DNA of 64,000 nucleotides from an uncultured Prevotella sp. (GCA_900547005.1 URER01000004.1:9442-73441), one strand, 5' to 3'. Counted from the first letter of the stretch, positions 1 through 10,507 are shown. Program-made: numbers and translations. Notes: generated by a model from the sequence alone, not told the origin.

Positions 1-13
1 TTGCGCAACAACA

Positions 14-862
14 TTATTGTTGTTCTTGCGCTTTTGCCTCATTCCATAGATAATCCATTTCCTCTAAAGTCATGTCGGTAAGTGGCTTACCGCATTTAAT
101 AGAATGGTCTTCTATGTAATTGAAACGGCTAATGAACTTTTTATTCGTAAACTCTAATGCATTGTCAGGATTAAGTTTATAAAGACGTGCCGCGTTTATC
201 ACGCTAAAAAGGAAGTCGCCCAATTCTTTAGTCGATTTATTCTTATCTCCTTTACGAAGTTCTGCCTCAAGCTCGCCAAGTTCCTCTCGCACCTTAGCCC
301 AGACATCCCCTTTGTCTTCCCAATCAAACCCGACATTGCGGGCTTTATCTTGTATTCTATATGCTTTTATCAACGAAGGCAAAGTATTAGGAACCCCGCC
401 CAACACTCTTTTGTTTCCATCTTTCTCTTTCAGTTTTATCTGTTCCCACTTCTCTATTACTTGTGCGGCCGTAGAAACTTCCTCGTCTGTCTTTTCATCG
501 GAACCATAAGGCAAAGGCTTGGGTTCAACAGCGCCAACCTGTGAAGAATGATATACGTGCGGATGTCTAAATATCAGTTTATCTGTGAGTTTCTCACAAA
601 CATCAGCTATATCAAACTGTTTTTTTTCCTCTCCAATCTTCGCATAGAAGCAGATATGAAGTAATACATCACCCAACTCCTTGCATATATTCAACTCGTC
701 ATCCTTGAGAAGTGCATCACACAACTCAAAAGTTTCTTCTATTGTATTAGGTCTAAGGCTCTCATTCGTTTGCTTTTTATCCCACGGGCATTCCACCCGC
801 AACGTGTCTAACACGTCGAGCAAACGTCCGAAAGCCTTCATTTTTTCCTCTTTTGTGTGCAT
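14..862 (-). CDS. mazG: Nucleoside triphosphate pyrophosphohydrolase MazG
   Basis: This 282-residue protein matches the MazG house-cleaning family, which hydrolyses (d)NTPs to NMP and pyrophosphate. Two MazG repeats are visible: an N-terminal one with the CPWDKKQT start, EETFEL and KELGDVLLH (about residues 25-70), and a C-terminal one with NVGFDWEDK and EELGELEAEL...KELGDFLFSVIN (about 175-225). The E-x-x-E and E-x-x-D metal-binding patterns are intact in both. The length is usual for two-domain MazG. It is transcribed away from valS, with a Bacteroidetes -7 box just upstream of its start. The identification is secure; substrate preference cannot be read from the sequence. Confidence 0.95.
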   Translation of the reverse strand: MHTKEEKMKAFGRLLDVLDTLRVECPWDKKQTNESLRPNTIEETFELCDALLKDDELNICKELGDVLLHICFYAKIGEEKKQFDIADVCEKLTDKLIFRHPHVYHSSQVGAVEPKPLPYGSDEKTDEEVSTAAQVIEKWEQIKLKEKDGNKRVLGGVPNTLPSLIKAYRIQDKARNVGFDWEDKGDVWAKVREELGELEAELRKGDKNKSTKELGDFLFSVINAARLYKLNPDNALEFTNKKFISRFNYIEDHSIKCGKPLTDMTLEEMDYLWNEAKAQEQQ

Positions 863-881
863 ATTTGTCTTAATTTATTGG

Positions 882-889
882 CAAAGATA
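882..889 (-). promoter_or_regulatory. Promoter -7 box for mazG
   Basis: On the minus strand the bases read TATCTTTG, matching the Bacteroidetes -7 consensus TAnnTTTG. It lies about 20 bases upstream of the mazG ATG. No clear -33 TTTG is visible. Confidence 0.6.
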
Positions 890-932
890 ATAAAAGTTAA
901 GTTATATAAGACGAGAGTTGATAGTTTTTTTG

Positions 933-940
933 TAATTTTG
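933..940 (+). promoter_or_regulatory. Promoter -7 box for valS
   Basis: TAATTTTG followed by C fits the Bacteroidetes -7 consensus TAnnTTTG and leaves a leader of roughly 30 nt before the valS ATG. The -33 element is poorly conserved. Confidence 0.6.
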
Positions 941-976
941 CAGTGTTTTTATAGGAATTAAAAGAAATAAATAGAA

Positions 977-3697
977 ATGGAATTAGCAAGCAAATATGAC
1001 CCAAAAGAAGTGGAGTCGAAATGGTATCAATATTGGATTGACCATAAATTGTTTAGTAGTAAACCTGATGAGCGCGAGCCATACACAATAGTCATACCGC
1101 CGCCAAACGTAACAGGAGTGCTACACATGGGTCATATGCTCAACAATACCATACAAGATATTCTCGTAAGACGTGCACGTATGGAAGGCAAAAATGCTTG
1201 TTGGGTTCCAGGAACAGACCACGCCTCGATTGCAACCGAGGCCAAAGTGGTGAAAAGACTTGCTGAAAAAGGAATAAAGAAACACGACCTGACACGTGAA
1301 GAGTTCTTGAAACACGCATGGGAATGGACACATGAGCATGGTGGAATAATTCTGAAACAGTTACGCCGTCTCGGTGCAAGTTGCGATTGGGATCGCACAG
1401 CATTCACTATGGACGAGAAACGCTCGGAAAGCGTCATCAAAGTGTTCGTTGATTTATATAACAAAGGCCTTATATACCGTGGCTTGCGTATGGTAAATTG
1501 GGATCCTAAGGCTCTCACGGCATTAAGTAACGAGGAAGTAGTTTATCGCGAGGAACAGTCCAAACTCTATCATCTGAAATATTACGTAGCCGAAGAATGT
1601 GACTGTAGCGATATAGAGAACGCTGCGGAAGGCAACGTCATACATAAAGACAGCAAAGGCTACTATGCCGTAGTTGCGACAACACGTCCGGAAACCATCA
1701 TGGGCGATACCGCAATGTGCATCAATCCTAAAGATCCAAAGAATCAATGGCTCAAAGGAAAGAAAGTTGTTGTGCCACTCGTAGGACGTGTTATCCAAGT
1801 TATTGAAGACCGCTATGTAGACATTGAGTTTGGTACGGGATGCTTAAAGGTTACGCCGGCCCACGATACAAACGACAATATGCTTGGCAAGAAGCATAAT
1901 CTTGAGACAATAGACATATTCAATCCCGATGCAACTATCTCAGAAGCAGCAGGAATGTATATAGGTATGGACCGCTTTGAATGCCGTAAACAAATTGCCA
2001 ACGACCTGCAAGAAGCTGGTCTCATGGAGAGAATCGAGGACTATATTAATAAGGTTGGCTATTCGGAGCGCAATCCTGATACAGCCATCGAACCCCGCCT
2101 CTCACTTCAATGGTTCCTCAAGATGCAGCATTTTGCCGACATAGCATTACCTCCAGTAATGAATGGGGAAATGAACTTCTATCCTGCCAAATATAAAACA
2201 ACGTATAAAAATTGGCTTGAAAATATTCAGGACTGGTGTATATCGCGCCAACTGTGGTGGGGACATCGCATTCCGGCTTACTACTACGATAACGCCGGTG
2301 CAACGGCTGATGGCACTGAAAACTTCGTAGTTGCCGAGACTCCAGAAAAAGCTCTGCAATTAGCTAAGGGAAAAAGTGGCAACAACAATCTTACGCTTGC
2401 CGATCTGAAACAAGAAGAGGATGCGTTGGATACATGGTTCTCATCTTGGTTGTGGCCAATTTCATTGTTTGACGGTATCAACAATCCCGACAACGAGGAG
2501 ATAAACTACTACTACCCCACCTCTGACCTCGTAACAGGTCCTGACATCATATTCTTTTGGGTAGCAAGAATGATAATGGCTGGTGAGGAATATATGGGCA
2601 AGTTCCCATTCAAAAATGTCTATTTCACAGGTATTGTACGCGACAAATTAGGCCGTAAGATGTCAAAGAGCCTCGGCAACTCACCCGACCCTTTGATGCT
2701 TATAGATAAGTTTGGTGCTGATGGTGTACGTATGGGAATGATGCTATCAGCTCCCGCAGGCAACGATATACTCTTCGACGAAAGTCTATGCGAGCAAGGA
2801 CGTAACTTTAATAATAAGATATGGAACGCTTTCCGACTTGTCAAAGGTTGGGAAACTACTGACATAGAGCAGCCGGAAGCTAATAAGATTGCAACGGAAT
2901 GGTTTGAAGCAAAGGTCAAACTCGCCAATGAAGAATTGAATGACCTGTTCTCCAAGTATCGTATTTCCGAAGCTCTTATGGTTGCATACCGTCTCTTCTG
3001 GGATGAGTTCTCGAGTTGGTATCTCGAAATGGTTAAGCCAGCTTACGGTTCTCCTATCGACAAGACGACGTATGACGCTACTCTCCGCTTCTTCGACATC
3101 TTGCTCAAGATGCTTCATCCATTCATGCCATTCATTACGGAAGAACTTTGGCAAGCGATATACAAACGCCAAGACGGCGAATCCATCATGCGCGAGAAAC
3201 TCGAAGTGGCATCTCCGACAGATGCGGAGCGCAAACTAATCGAGAATATCGAGTTTGTTAAGCAAATCGTTAGTGGTGTGCGCATGATACGCAATCAGAA
3301 GAACATCTCTCCGAAAGAGCCACTAAACTTGCAGGCTGTAGGTGAAAATCACTATTCAGAGTTTAATGCCGTGATTACGAAGATGGCTAATCTCGCATCT
3401 ATTGAGACTGTTTCCGAGAAGTCTGCCGATGCTTCACAATTCATGATTGGCACCGACGAGTTCGCTATTCCTCTTGGTAATCTCATTGATGTAACAGCAG
3501 AACTTGAGAAAGCCGAAGCCCAATTGAAGCATCTTGAAGGTTTCCTCATGGGAATTAAAAAGAAGCTCTCTAATGAAAAGTTCGTAGCAAACGCTCCGGA
3601 GGCCGTGGTAGCTCTCGAAAGAAAAAAGCAAAGCGACTCTGAAGAGAAGATTGCCATGCTCAAGGAAACCATAGCAGAACTAAAAAGCAAGGCATAA
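977..3697 (+). CDS. valS: Valyl-tRNA synthetase
   Basis: This class I aminoacyl-tRNA synthetase charges tRNA-Val in the cytoplasm. The HIGH-type signature is HMGH at residues 50-53, after PPPNVTG, and the KMSKS loop is at residues 561-565 ([10 protein letters not shown]). Between them lie the editing (CP1) domain, including [12 protein letters not shown], and the [11 protein letters not shown] block. The C-terminus is a basic coiled coil of about 60 residues, as expected for ValRS. The 906-residue length is normal for the bacterial enzyme, and the ATG follows an A-rich leader typical of Bacteroidetes. It is a single-gene unit that converges on the FAD dehydrogenase operon across a hairpin terminator. 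Confidence 0.98.
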   Translation: MELASKYDPKEVESKWYQYWIDHKLFSSKPDEREPYTIVIPPPNVTGVLHMGHMLNNTIQDILVRRARMEGKNACWVPGTDHASIATEAKVVKRLAEKGIKKHDLTREEFLKHAWEWTHEHGGIILKQLRRLGASCDWDRTAFTMDEKRSESVIKVFVDLYNKGLIYRGLRMVNWDPKALTALSNEEVVYREEQSKLYHLKYYVAEECDCSDIENAAEGNVIHKDSKGYYAVVATTRPETIMGDTAMCINPKDPKNQWLKGKKVVVPLVGRVIQVIEDRYVDIEFGTGCLKVTPAHDTNDNMLGKKHNLETIDIFNPDATISEAAGMYIGMDRFECRKQIANDLQEAGLMERIEDYINKVGYSERNPDTAIEPRLSLQWFLKMQHFADIALPPVMNGEMNFYPAKYKTTYKNWLENIQDWCISRQLWWGHRIPAYYYDNAGATADGTENFVVAETPEKALQLAKGKSGNNNLTLADLKQEEDALDTWFSSWLWPISLFDGINNPDNEEINYYYPTSDLVTGPDIIFFWVARMIMAGEEYMGKFPFKNVYFTGIVRDKLGRKMSKSLGNSPDPLMLIDKFGADGVRMGMMLSAPAGNDILFDESLCEQGRNFNNKIWNAFRLVKGWETTDIEQPEANKIATEWFEAKVKLANEELNDLFSKYRISEALMVAYRLFWDEFSSWYLEMVKPAYGSPIDKTTYDATLRFFDILLKMLHPFMPFITEELWQAIYKRQDGESIMREKLEVASPTDAERKLIENIEFVKQIVSGVRMIRNQKNISPKEPLNLQAVGENHYSEFNAVITKMANLASIETVSEKSADASQFMIGTDEFAIPLGNLIDVTAELEKAEAQLKHLEGFLMGIKKKLSNEKFVANAPEAVVALERKKQSDSEEKIAMLKETIAELKSKA

Positions 3698-3776
3698 TGC
3701 ACTTATTTTTATGATAAAACGCCCTTAATACATTAAATTAATGTTCGACAATTAGGAGGGCATATCATATATATAA

Positions 3777-3830
3777 AAAAGGGGCATATCATTTTGTCAT
3801 AACAGACAGATGATATGCCCCTTTTCATAT
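3777..3830. terminator. Bidirectional terminator between valS and the FAD dehydrogenase gene
   Basis: A long inverted repeat has the arm AAAAGGGGCATATCAT and its exact complement ATGATATGCCCCTTTT. The loop is about 17 nt and contains a small TGTC/GACA inner stem. A-runs and T-runs flank the arms, so it can work for both converging genes. A partial extra copy of the left arm (GGGCATATCAT) lies at about 3758-3768. Confidence 0.9.
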
Positions 3831-3906
3831 ATTTATCATTATTATTTTAAATACGAGATGGCAAATTATATCATCAAAACTTTAATATAATAGACTTCTA
3901 AAATCT

Positions 3907-5526
3907 TTACGAAACGCCTTCCAGAAATTCCTTACACATCTCGGCGCAACGCTCGCCATCGACACCCGCCGAGACGATGCCTCCGGCATAACCAGCCCCC
4001 TCGCCACAAGGAAAAAGTCCCTTTATGCGAATATGTTGAAGGGTTTCATTATCACGCAAGATACGTATTGGTGACGAAGTGCGCGTCTCTATGGCTATCA
4101 ATGTAGCCTCATTCGTTAGGAAACCATGACTTGACTTGCCGAAAGCCTTGAAACCTTCTTGTAATCTCTTTGATATAAACGATGGAAGCCAAAAATGTAG
4201 GGGACTGCTTATAAGCCCCGGAGCATAGCTACTTTTTGGTAAATCGTATGATAAACGGCCATTTACAAAGTCAGACATACGTTGTGCTGGAGCCGTCTGG
4301 CGCATATTGCCCTGCTGCCAGCAGTCTTTTTCGAGCTTTTCTTGCAAAGCCATCATGCACAAAGCATCCCTTTGGACATCATCTTCCTCCATTCTATCAT
4401 CATTCAAACGCAGTTCACCCTCTTTCACATCCTCCGGGTGTATCTCCACCACCATACCGCTGTTGCTCCATTGCGTACCACGATTGCTTGGCGACATTCC
4501 ATTCACCACAATCTGTTGCTTGCCCGTAGCGGCAGGTATTACAAAACCTCCCGGACACATACAGAATGAATATACTCCACGCTCATCTACCTGCGTAACG
4601 AATGAATATTCGGCTGCCGGAAGATACTTTCCACGACCGTTCTTGCTATGATATTGTATCTGGTCAATAAGCTCCGAAGGATGTTCAAGACGCACACCAA
4701 TGGCAATACCTTTCGGTTCTATCTCTATTTTTGCCGTAGCAAGATGCCTATACACATCACGTGCCGAATGGCCGGTGGCAAGAATGACTGGTCCGCGGAA
4801 TATCTTCTCCTCTCCAGTTACCATATCCAAAGACTCGACTCCAACCACGGTATCGTCATTAATGATAAGTCTTGTCATCTTCGTCTGAAAGAACACCTCT
4901 CCTCCGCAACTAATAATAGTGTTGCGCATATTCTCTATCACGCGCGGAAGTTTATCCGTTCCGATATGAGGATGAGCATCTGCAAGAATAGAAGTCGATG
5001 CACCGTGCTGACAGAACACCCCAAGTATCTTATTAACATTCCCACGCTTCTTGCTCCTCGTATAGAGCTTACCGTCCGAGTAAGCCCCTGCTCCACCTTC
5101 ACCAAAACAGTAATTGCTCTCGCCATCTACGCTTTGCGTTTTTGTTATCATCGAAAGGTCTTTCTTCCTTTCTCGTACATTCTTGCCACGTTCCAACACA
5201 ACAGGGCGAAGTCCCAACTCTATCAGTCTAAGTGCGGCAAAAAGACCACCGGGACCTGCCCCAACGACAATTACCCGAGGCTTGTCGCTCACGTCGCAGT
5301 ATTCCATCCGCTCATATTCATCGTCTTGTGGGAATTCATTTACATAAACTCTCACTTTAAGATTCACGTATATTGTACGGTGTCGTGCGTCTATCGACTT
5401 TTTCAAAACCCTTACATGATTTATCGTGCGGGCATCCAATCCCTTGTCGCGCGATATAAATTCTCGCAAGGTGGCCTCATTTGCCGTCTGTTGCGGCAAC
5501 ACTCTTATCTGATATTCGTATGTCAT
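3907..5526 (-). CDS. NAD(P)/FAD-dependent dehydrogenase (COG2509-like)
   Basis: A 539-residue flavoprotein. A basic N-terminal region of about 85 residues precedes a Rossmann dinucleotide-binding motif, VVGAGPGGLFAAL, at about 88-100. A glycine-rich FGEGGAGAYSDGK segment and a C-terminal GEGAGYAGGI FAD-contact motif follow. This layout is typical of the uncharacterised FAD-dependent dehydrogenases common in Bacteroidetes. The ATG overlaps the stop of the upstream alpha/beta hydrolase gene by 4 bases, so the two are translationally coupled. The substrate is unknown. Family assignment is confident; the physiological role is not. Confidence 0.85.
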   Translation of the reverse strand: MTYEYQIRVLPQQTANEATLREFISRDKGLDARTINHVRVLKKSIDARHRTIYVNLKVRVYVNEFPQDDEYERMEYCDVSDKPRVIVVGAGPGGLFAALRLIELGLRPVVLERGKNVRERKKDLSMITKTQSVDGESNYCFGEGGAGAYSDGKLYTRSKKRGNVNKILGVFCQHGASTSILADAHPHIGTDKLPRVIENMRNTIISCGGEVFFQTKMTRLIINDDTVVGVESLDMVTGEEKIFRGPVILATGHSARDVYRHLATAKIEIEPKGIAIGVRLEHPSELIDQIQYHSKNGRGKYLPAAEYSFVTQVDERGVYSFCMCPGGFVIPAATGKQQIVVNGMSPSNRGTQWSNSGMVVEIHPEDVKEGELRLNDDRMEEDDVQRDALCMMALQEKLEKDCWQQGNMRQTAPAQRMSDFVNGRLSYDLPKSSYAPGLISSPLHFWLPSFISKRLQEGFKAFGKSSHGFLTNEATLIAIETRTSSPIRILRDNETLQHIRIKGLFPCGEGAGYAGGIVSAGVDGERCAEMCKEFLEGVS

Positions 5527-6677
5527 CTTTTTCTTAAATTTCGGTTAAAGAACTCCAATATCATCTTTTGGTTGTTGAGATTGCACTCATGTGGTTGGTC
5601 GAGGATGAAAGTTTCGAGCTTCTCCGACGCTCCCATCGCATCCCATACGGCGTGCATTTTATTGAAAGCATCCTCGACTCCCGGTATCGGGAAGAGCTTA
5701 TCACGCTTTCCCGATACAAAAAGCATAGGTTTGGGAGCAGCCAACGACGCTATGTCGGGATAGTCCATGTAACGTCGTAGATTAGGAATGGTATTGGCAA
5801 AGCCACCATTTTCCTTTCTTCCATATTTCTTTGTGAGCTGCGCCTCTGTTGTTATCATCCAGCAGATGGCACATCCCGCCTTTATGTCATCGCTCAATGC
5901 TGAGAGCATCCACGTGCGATAAGCACCCATTGAGCACCCCGCCGCACCAATTCTATCCTTGTCGACAAATGGGAGCGAAGCTAAGAATGCCGTTGACATA
6001 ATATCATCGCGGTGCATATAGGCACACAAGTTTTGCCCGGCCATCATCATATTGCCGGCAATTATGTCGTATTTTTTACGATCTACGCCCTCTTTCCGTC
6101 CGCGTTCGCCCCACAACGGCGCATCTATGGAGAACACCACATAGCCATTACGAGCCAAATAATCGCCCAAGTATTGTCCCTCATAGAGTTGTTTTGCCCA
6201 TGCATCGGCATCCGCCAAGACGGTTGAATCAACAGCAAACGGCCTTATCATCTTCTCTTTCCCGATGGAAAGATGCGCCCCATGGTCGTGAAGGAGATTA
6301 ACAGCCGGATGCTTTCCCTGTCCGAAAGGTACAAGCAGATAAGCTTTCACACGATACCACCGGCTCAAAGCAAACTCAATTTTGCGAGCCACATAACCGT
6401 CGCGTCGTTCTTCGGCTATCACTTTCATATCCCAACTATCAGGACTCGGTGGCAAAGCCCCCATACATTCAAAGACTTTCTTCTGCGCATCAGCACGCCA
6501 ACGGGTTTTCTCTTTATAATTAAAATATGCATAAGGATAAGTGAGGGACGTTTGAATGGAGTCTATATAGATAGGTATATCACCCTCGTATTCATGTTGC
6601 CACACATCATTTTGTGCATCGGTTTTAACACAAAACAATGTGGCAAGAATAAGGAAAAATGTTATCGAACGTGTCAT
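5523..6677 (-). CDS. Exported alpha/beta hydrolase, dienelactone hydrolase/acetyl-esterase-like
   Basis: The 384-residue protein begins with a signal peptide (hydrophobic ITFFLILATLF, likely cut after TDAQ), so it should be periplasmic or outer-membrane associated. The alpha/beta hydrolase fold is shown by the nucleophile elbow GCSMGAY, a late acid-bearing strand ending SGKRDKLFP and a C-terminal histidine in QPHECN. The HDHGAHL segment is probably the oxyanion region. Comparable Bacteroidetes proteins are often called acetyl xylan esterase-like, but the substrate cannot be read here. It is the first gene of a two-gene minus-strand operon and overlaps the FAD dehydrogenase start by 4 bases. 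Confidence 0.8.
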   Translation of the reverse strand: MTRSITFFLILATLFCVKTDAQNDVWQHEYEGDIPIYIDSIQTSLTYPYAYFNYKEKTRWRADAQKKVFECMGALPPSPDSWDMKVIAEERRDGYVARKIEFALSRWYRVKAYLLVPFGQGKHPAVNLLHDHGAHLSIGKEKMIRPFAVDSTVLADADAWAKQLYEGQYLGDYLARNGYVVFSIDAPLWGERGRKEGVDRKKYDIIAGNMMMAGQNLCAYMHRDDIMSTAFLASLPFVDKDRIGAAGCSMGAYRTWMLSALSDDIKAGCAICWMITTEAQLTKKYGRKENGGFANTIPNLRRYMDYPDIASLAAPKPMLFVSGKRDKLFPIPGVEDAFNKMHAVWDAMGASEKLETFILDQPHECNLNNQKMILEFFNRNLRKR

Positions 6678-6695
6678 AATAAGATTATTTTGCTA

Positions 6696-6703
6696 CAAAA
6701 TTA
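6696..6703 (-). promoter_or_regulatory. Promoter -7 box for the hydrolase/FAD dehydrogenase operon
   Basis: The minus strand reads TAATTTTG, the Bacteroidetes -7 consensus, about 20 bases upstream of the hydrolase ATG. Confidence 0.5.
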
Positions 6704-6722
6704 CTTATTTTGTACGAGAAAC

Positions 6723-6755
6723 TATTGGCTATTGAAAGATTTCTTTGTATTTTTG
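6723..6755 (+). promoter_or_regulatory. Promoter of the threonine operon (thrA)
   Basis: A TATTGG -33 element (6723-6728) and a TATTTTTG -7 box (6748-6755) are separated by 19 bases, the usual Bacteroidetes spacing. The predicted leader is about 60 nt and contains a GC-rich hairpin. Confidence 0.7.
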
Positions 6756-6773
6756 CGCCCAAGTTTATGTTTT

Positions 6774-6790
6774 CCCCGTTTGTCTCGGGG
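6774..6790 (+). promoter_or_regulatory. Hairpin in the thrA leader
   Basis: CCCCG and CGGGG pair across a 7-nt loop within the short 5' leader, about 35 bases before the thrA ATG. There is no T-run after it. The short leader ORF that spans it lacks threonine or isoleucine codon runs, so classical attenuation is not supported. Its role is unknown. Confidence 0.35.
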
Positions 6791-6823
6791 CAACATTAAT
6801 ATTAACAACATATTCATAAGGAA

Positions 6824-9259
6824 ATGAAAGTATTGAAATTTGGCGGAACATCCGTTGGTTCCGTGAAAAGTATTTTGAGCCTGAAAAGGATAGTAGAGAA
6901 TGAAGCCAAGCACCAGCCCGTAGTGGTTGTGGTGAGCGCATTGGGAGGCATTACCGACAAGTTGCTTGCGACTTCCCGATTGGCACGCATCGGCGACGAT
7001 CAATGGAAAGAAGAGTTTGATTCGATGGTGAACCGCCATCACAAGATGATAGATACCATAATCGACGATACAAAAGCCCGCGAAGACTTATTCAACACCG
7101 TAGATGCGCTTCTTGAACAACTTCGTTCGATTTATTTTGGAGTCTACCTCATCCACGATCTTAGCGAGAAGACACAAGATGCAATCGTAAGCTATGGCGA
7201 ACGATTGAGTTCTAATATTGTGGCTACACTCATACGCGGCGCTAAATGGCTCGATTCAAGAGAGTTCATAAAGACGGAAAGGAAGAACAACAAGCACGTT
7301 CTCGCCTCCGAACTCACCAACAAACTCGTGCGCGACGCATTCGCCGACCTTTCACGTATCACCATCGTGCCAGGATTCATATCTATGGACAAGGACAACG
7401 ACGAAACAACTAACATAGGGCGAGGGGGAAGCGACTATACGGCTGCCATCATTGCGGCTGCCCTCGATGCTGAAGTCTTGGAGATATGGACAGACGTGGA
7501 CGGTTTCATGACAGCCGACCCACGTATCATCAAGACCGCATACACCATCAACGAACTTAGTTACGTGGAGGCGATGGAACTATGCAACTTCGGCGCAAAG
7601 GTGGTCTACCCTCCTACAATCTATCCTGTATGCGTGAAGAACATACCAATAAAGGTAAAAAACACATTCAACCCCGAAGCCCCGGGAACAATCATAAAGA
7701 ACAAAATAGACAATGACCGCAAACCCATCAAGGGTATATCGAGCATCAACGGCACAACTCTGATAACCGTTACCGGTCTTTCTATGGTGGGCGTCATCGG
7801 TGTGAACCGACGAATATTCACGGCTCTTGCCGATGAGGGCATAAGCGTATTCATGGTAAGTCAGGCATCATCGGAAAACTCAACATCCATAGGTGTGCGC
7901 GATGAGGATGCACCTGAGGCAGTAAACGTACTCAATGCCGAGTTTGCAAAAGAAATCGAGACGGGCGCAATGTTCCCCATGCACGCCGAGAGCGGCCTCG
8001 CCACAATAGCTATCGTAGGCGAAAACATGAAACACACCCCCGGTATAGCCGGCAAACTCTTCGGAACACTCGGACGAAGTGGAATAAGCGTAATTGCCTG
8101 CGCACAGGGTGCATCGGAGACCAACATATCTTTCGTCGTAAACTCAAAACATTTACGCAAATCGTTGAACGTGCTCCATGACTCGTTCTTCCTTTCCGAA
8201 TACAAGGTACTCAACCTATTTATATGTGGTGTGGGGACTGTGGGCGGCAAGCTGATAGAACAAATCCGCTCGCAATATGACGAGCTGAAAGAACGCAGCC
8301 GACTAAAGCTCAACGTCGTAGGTATAGCAAGCTCAAGAAACGCTATATACAGTCGCGATGGCCTTGACCTCGCCGACTATCGCGAACTACTGAAAAATGC
8401 AGAGCCAAGCAACCCCAACAAGTTGCGCGAGAGCGTACTCGGAATGAACATCTTCAACAGCGTCTTTGTGGATTGCACCGCATCAAAGGACGTGGCTGAA
8501 CTTTATCAGACATTCCTCGAGCATAACATATCTGTGATTGCCGCTAATAAGATAGCCGCATCAAGCGATTATGAGAGCTATCTGAAGTTGAAACGGACAG
8601 CTTTGACGCGTGGCGTGAAGTTCCGTTTCGAGACAAACGTGGGGGCCGGACTACCAATAATCGGTACGATAAACGACCTGCGCAACTCTGGCGATAGAAT
8701 CCTGAAGATAGAAGCCGTACTCAGCGGTACGCTCAACTTCATATTCAATGAGATAGCTGCAGATGTGCCGTTCTCCGAGACCGTGCGACGCGCTAAGGAA
8801 CAGGGCTACTCAGAACCCGACCCGCGCATAGACCTGAGCGGCAAGGATGTGATACGCAAGCTCGTAATACTCACACGCGAGGCAGGATATAAGGTTGAGC
8901 AGGACGACGTAGAGAAGCATCTCTTCGTACCCGACGAGTATTTCGAGGGAAGCGTGGACGACTTTTGGGAGAAGCTACCTGCGCTCGATGCTGACTTTGA
9001 GAAACGTCGCGCCGTACTCGAAAAGGAGAACAAGCGTTGGCGTTTCGTAGCGAAGATGGAGGGCGGACGTACAAGCGTATCGCTTCAAGAGGTTGGCAGC
9101 ACGCATCCATTCTACAATCTCGAAGGCTCAAACAACATCGTGCTACTCACCACCGAGCGCTACAAGGAATATCCGATGCAGATACAGGGCTATGGCGCTG
9201 GAGCAAGCGTAACTGCCGCCGGAGTGTTTGCCAATATCATGTCAATCGCTAATATATAA
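6824..9259 (+). CDS. thrA: Bifunctional aspartate kinase / homoserine dehydrogenase I
   Basis: The 811-residue fusion catalyses the first and third steps of the aspartate pathway to threonine. The aspartate kinase domain starts at once with KFGGTSVGS (residues 4-12) and includes GRGGSDYTAA. Two ACT-type regulatory segments cover roughly 300-455, implying end-product control. The homoserine dehydrogenase domain begins with the NAD(P) loop GVGTVGG at 469-475 and continues through ANK and SGTLNFI to a C-terminal GAGASVTAAGVF. Length and order match the family. It leads an operon with the ApgM-like gene (6-base gap) and thrC. Confidence 0.97.
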   Translation: MKVLKFGGTSVGSVKSILSLKRIVENEAKHQPVVVVVSALGGITDKLLATSRLARIGDDQWKEEFDSMVNRHHKMIDTIIDDTKAREDLFNTVDALLEQLRSIYFGVYLIHDLSEKTQDAIVSYGERLSSNIVATLIRGAKWLDSREFIKTERKNNKHVLASELTNKLVRDAFADLSRITIVPGFISMDKDNDETTNIGRGGSDYTAAIIAAALDAEVLEIWTDVDGFMTADPRIIKTAYTINELSYVEAMELCNFGAKVVYPPTIYPVCVKNIPIKVKNTFNPEAPGTIIKNKIDNDRKPIKGISSINGTTLITVTGLSMVGVIGVNRRIFTALADEGISVFMVSQASSENSTSIGVRDEDAPEAVNVLNAEFAKEIETGAMFPMHAESGLATIAIVGENMKHTPGIAGKLFGTLGRSGISVIACAQGASETNISFVVNSKHLRKSLNVLHDSFFLSEYKVLNLFICGVGTVGGKLIEQIRSQYDELKERSRLKLNVVGIASSRNAIYSRDGLDLADYRELLKNAEPSNPNKLRESVLGMNIFNSVFVDCTASKDVAELYQTFLEHNISVIAANKIAASSDYESYLKLKRTALTRGVKFRFETNVGAGLPIIGTINDLRNSGDRILKIEAVLSGTLNFIFNEIAADVPFSETVRRAKEQGYSEPDPRIDLSGKDVIRKLVILTREAGYKVEQDDVEKHLFVPDEYFEGSVDDFWEKLPALDADFEKRRAVLEKENKRWRFVAKMEGGRTSVSLQEVGSTHPFYNLEGSNNIVLLTTERYKEYPMQIQGYGAGASVTAAGVFANIMSIANI

Positions 9260-9265
9260 TAAGAT

Positions 9266-10507
9266 ATGAAGCACATCATCATATTAGGCGACGGCATGGC
9301 CGACCACGCCGTGGAATGTCTCGGAAGAAAAACTCTCTTGCAATACGCCGACACCGAGTATATGGATATGCTCGCGCGTCAAGGACGCACGGGACGACTT
9401 ATAACGGTTCCCGACGGTTACGCACCTGGCTCGGAAGTAGCTAATACAGCTATATTAGGTTATGATTTAGACAAAGTTTATGAGGGGCGCGGACCTCTCG
9501 AAGCTGCGTCGATAGGCTATGAAATGTCGGAAAACGACCTCGCCATACGATGCAATATCATTACACTTGCTGACGGAAAGATTAAGAACCATCACGGCGG
9601 ACATTTGACCACCGAGCAGGGAGATATGCTCATAAAATATCTTGACGAGCACTTGGGCAACGACCGCGTGCGCTTCATCACAGGAATACAATACCGACAT
9701 CTGCTTGTAATCAAGAACGCAAGCAAACACATTGTGTGCGCTCCACCTCACGACCATCCGAACGAGGAATGGCGACCACTGCTCGTGAAGCCCGAAGAGG
9801 GATACGTGCCAGATGCCGATGACAAAGCCGAACAAGGACGCATGAGTGCGCAAGCCACCGCCGACCTTATCAACGACCTTATCCTAAGGTCCCAAGAACT
9901 GCTATCGAAGCACCCTTTTAATGAGGGACGCGACGTGAAGGCAAACTCAATATGGCCATGGAGCGGAGGCTATCGTCCGAAGATGCAAACCATCGGACAG
10001 ATGTTTCCACAAGTGAAGCGAGGCTCTGTGATTTCAGCCGTAGACCTCATCCGGGGCATAGGCCATTATGCCGGACTCGACATAATAAAGGTGGAGGGAG
10101 CCACAGGACTTGCCAACACCAACTATGAGGGCAAAGCGCAGGCGGCAATAGAAGCTCTGCGCAAGGACGACTTCGTGTTCCTCCATGTAGAGGCGAGCGA
10201 CGAGGCTGGCCACGATGGCGATGTAGAACTGAAATTAAAATCGATAGAATATCTCGACAAGCGCATCATCAAACCGATATACGAGGAGGTGAGCAAATGG
10301 GACGAACCCGTGTGCATCGCCATTTTGCCAGACCACCCCACACCGGTGGAGATACGCACTCACGTAAGCGAACCTGTACCGTTTCTCATTTGGCATCGTG
10401 GCATTACTCCCGACGACGTTCAAGTTTATGATGAAATAAGCTGTATCAGTGGCAGTTACGGGCTTTTAAGGCTAAATCAGTTTATGGGGGAATTTATGAA
10501 GTTTTGA
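9266..10507 (+). CDS. ApgM-family phosphomutase, probable homoserine kinase of the threonine operon
   Basis: The 413-residue protein belongs to the archaeal-type cofactor-independent phosphoglycerate mutase family (alkaline phosphatase superfamily). Metal-ligand motifs are GDGMAD at residues 8-13, a nucleophile region at PGSEVANTAILGYD, and the late HVEASDEAGHDGD and PDHPTP blocks. Its place exactly between thrA and thrC, with no thrB of the GHMP type in the operon, indicates that it supplies the missing homoserine kinase step. This ApgM-like replacement is established for Bacteroides. Fold assignment comes from motifs; the kinase function is inferred from context and family knowledge. Confidence 0.88.
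   Translation: MKHIIILGDGMADHAVECLGRKTLLQYADTEYMDMLARQGRTGRLITVPDGYAPGSEVANTAILGYDLDKVYEGRGPLEAASIGYEMSENDLAIRCNIITLADGKIKNHHGGHLTTEQGDMLIKYLDEHLGNDRVRFITGIQYRHLLVIKNASKHIVCAPPHDHPNEEWRPLLVKPEEGYVPDADDKAEQGRMSAQATADLINDLILRSQELLSKHPFNEGRDVKANSIWPWSGGYRPKMQTIGQMFPQVKRGSVISAVDLIRGIGHYAGLDIIKVEGATGLANTNYEGKAQAAIEALRKDDFVFLHVEASDEAGHDGDVELKLKSIEYLDKRIIKPIYEEVSKWDEPVCIAILPDHPTPVEIRTHVSEPVPFLIWHRGITPDDVQVYDEISCISGSYGLLRLNQFMGEFMKF

Noticed and set aside
4648..5763. 371-codon open frame on the + strand
   Set aside because: It lies antisense to the FAD dehydrogenase and hydrolase genes, whose motifs are clear, and its translation has no domain signal.
6767..6799. Leader peptide for threonine attenuation
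   Set aside because: The 10-codon frame has no Thr or Ile codon run and the hairpin lacks a T-run and an alternative structure.
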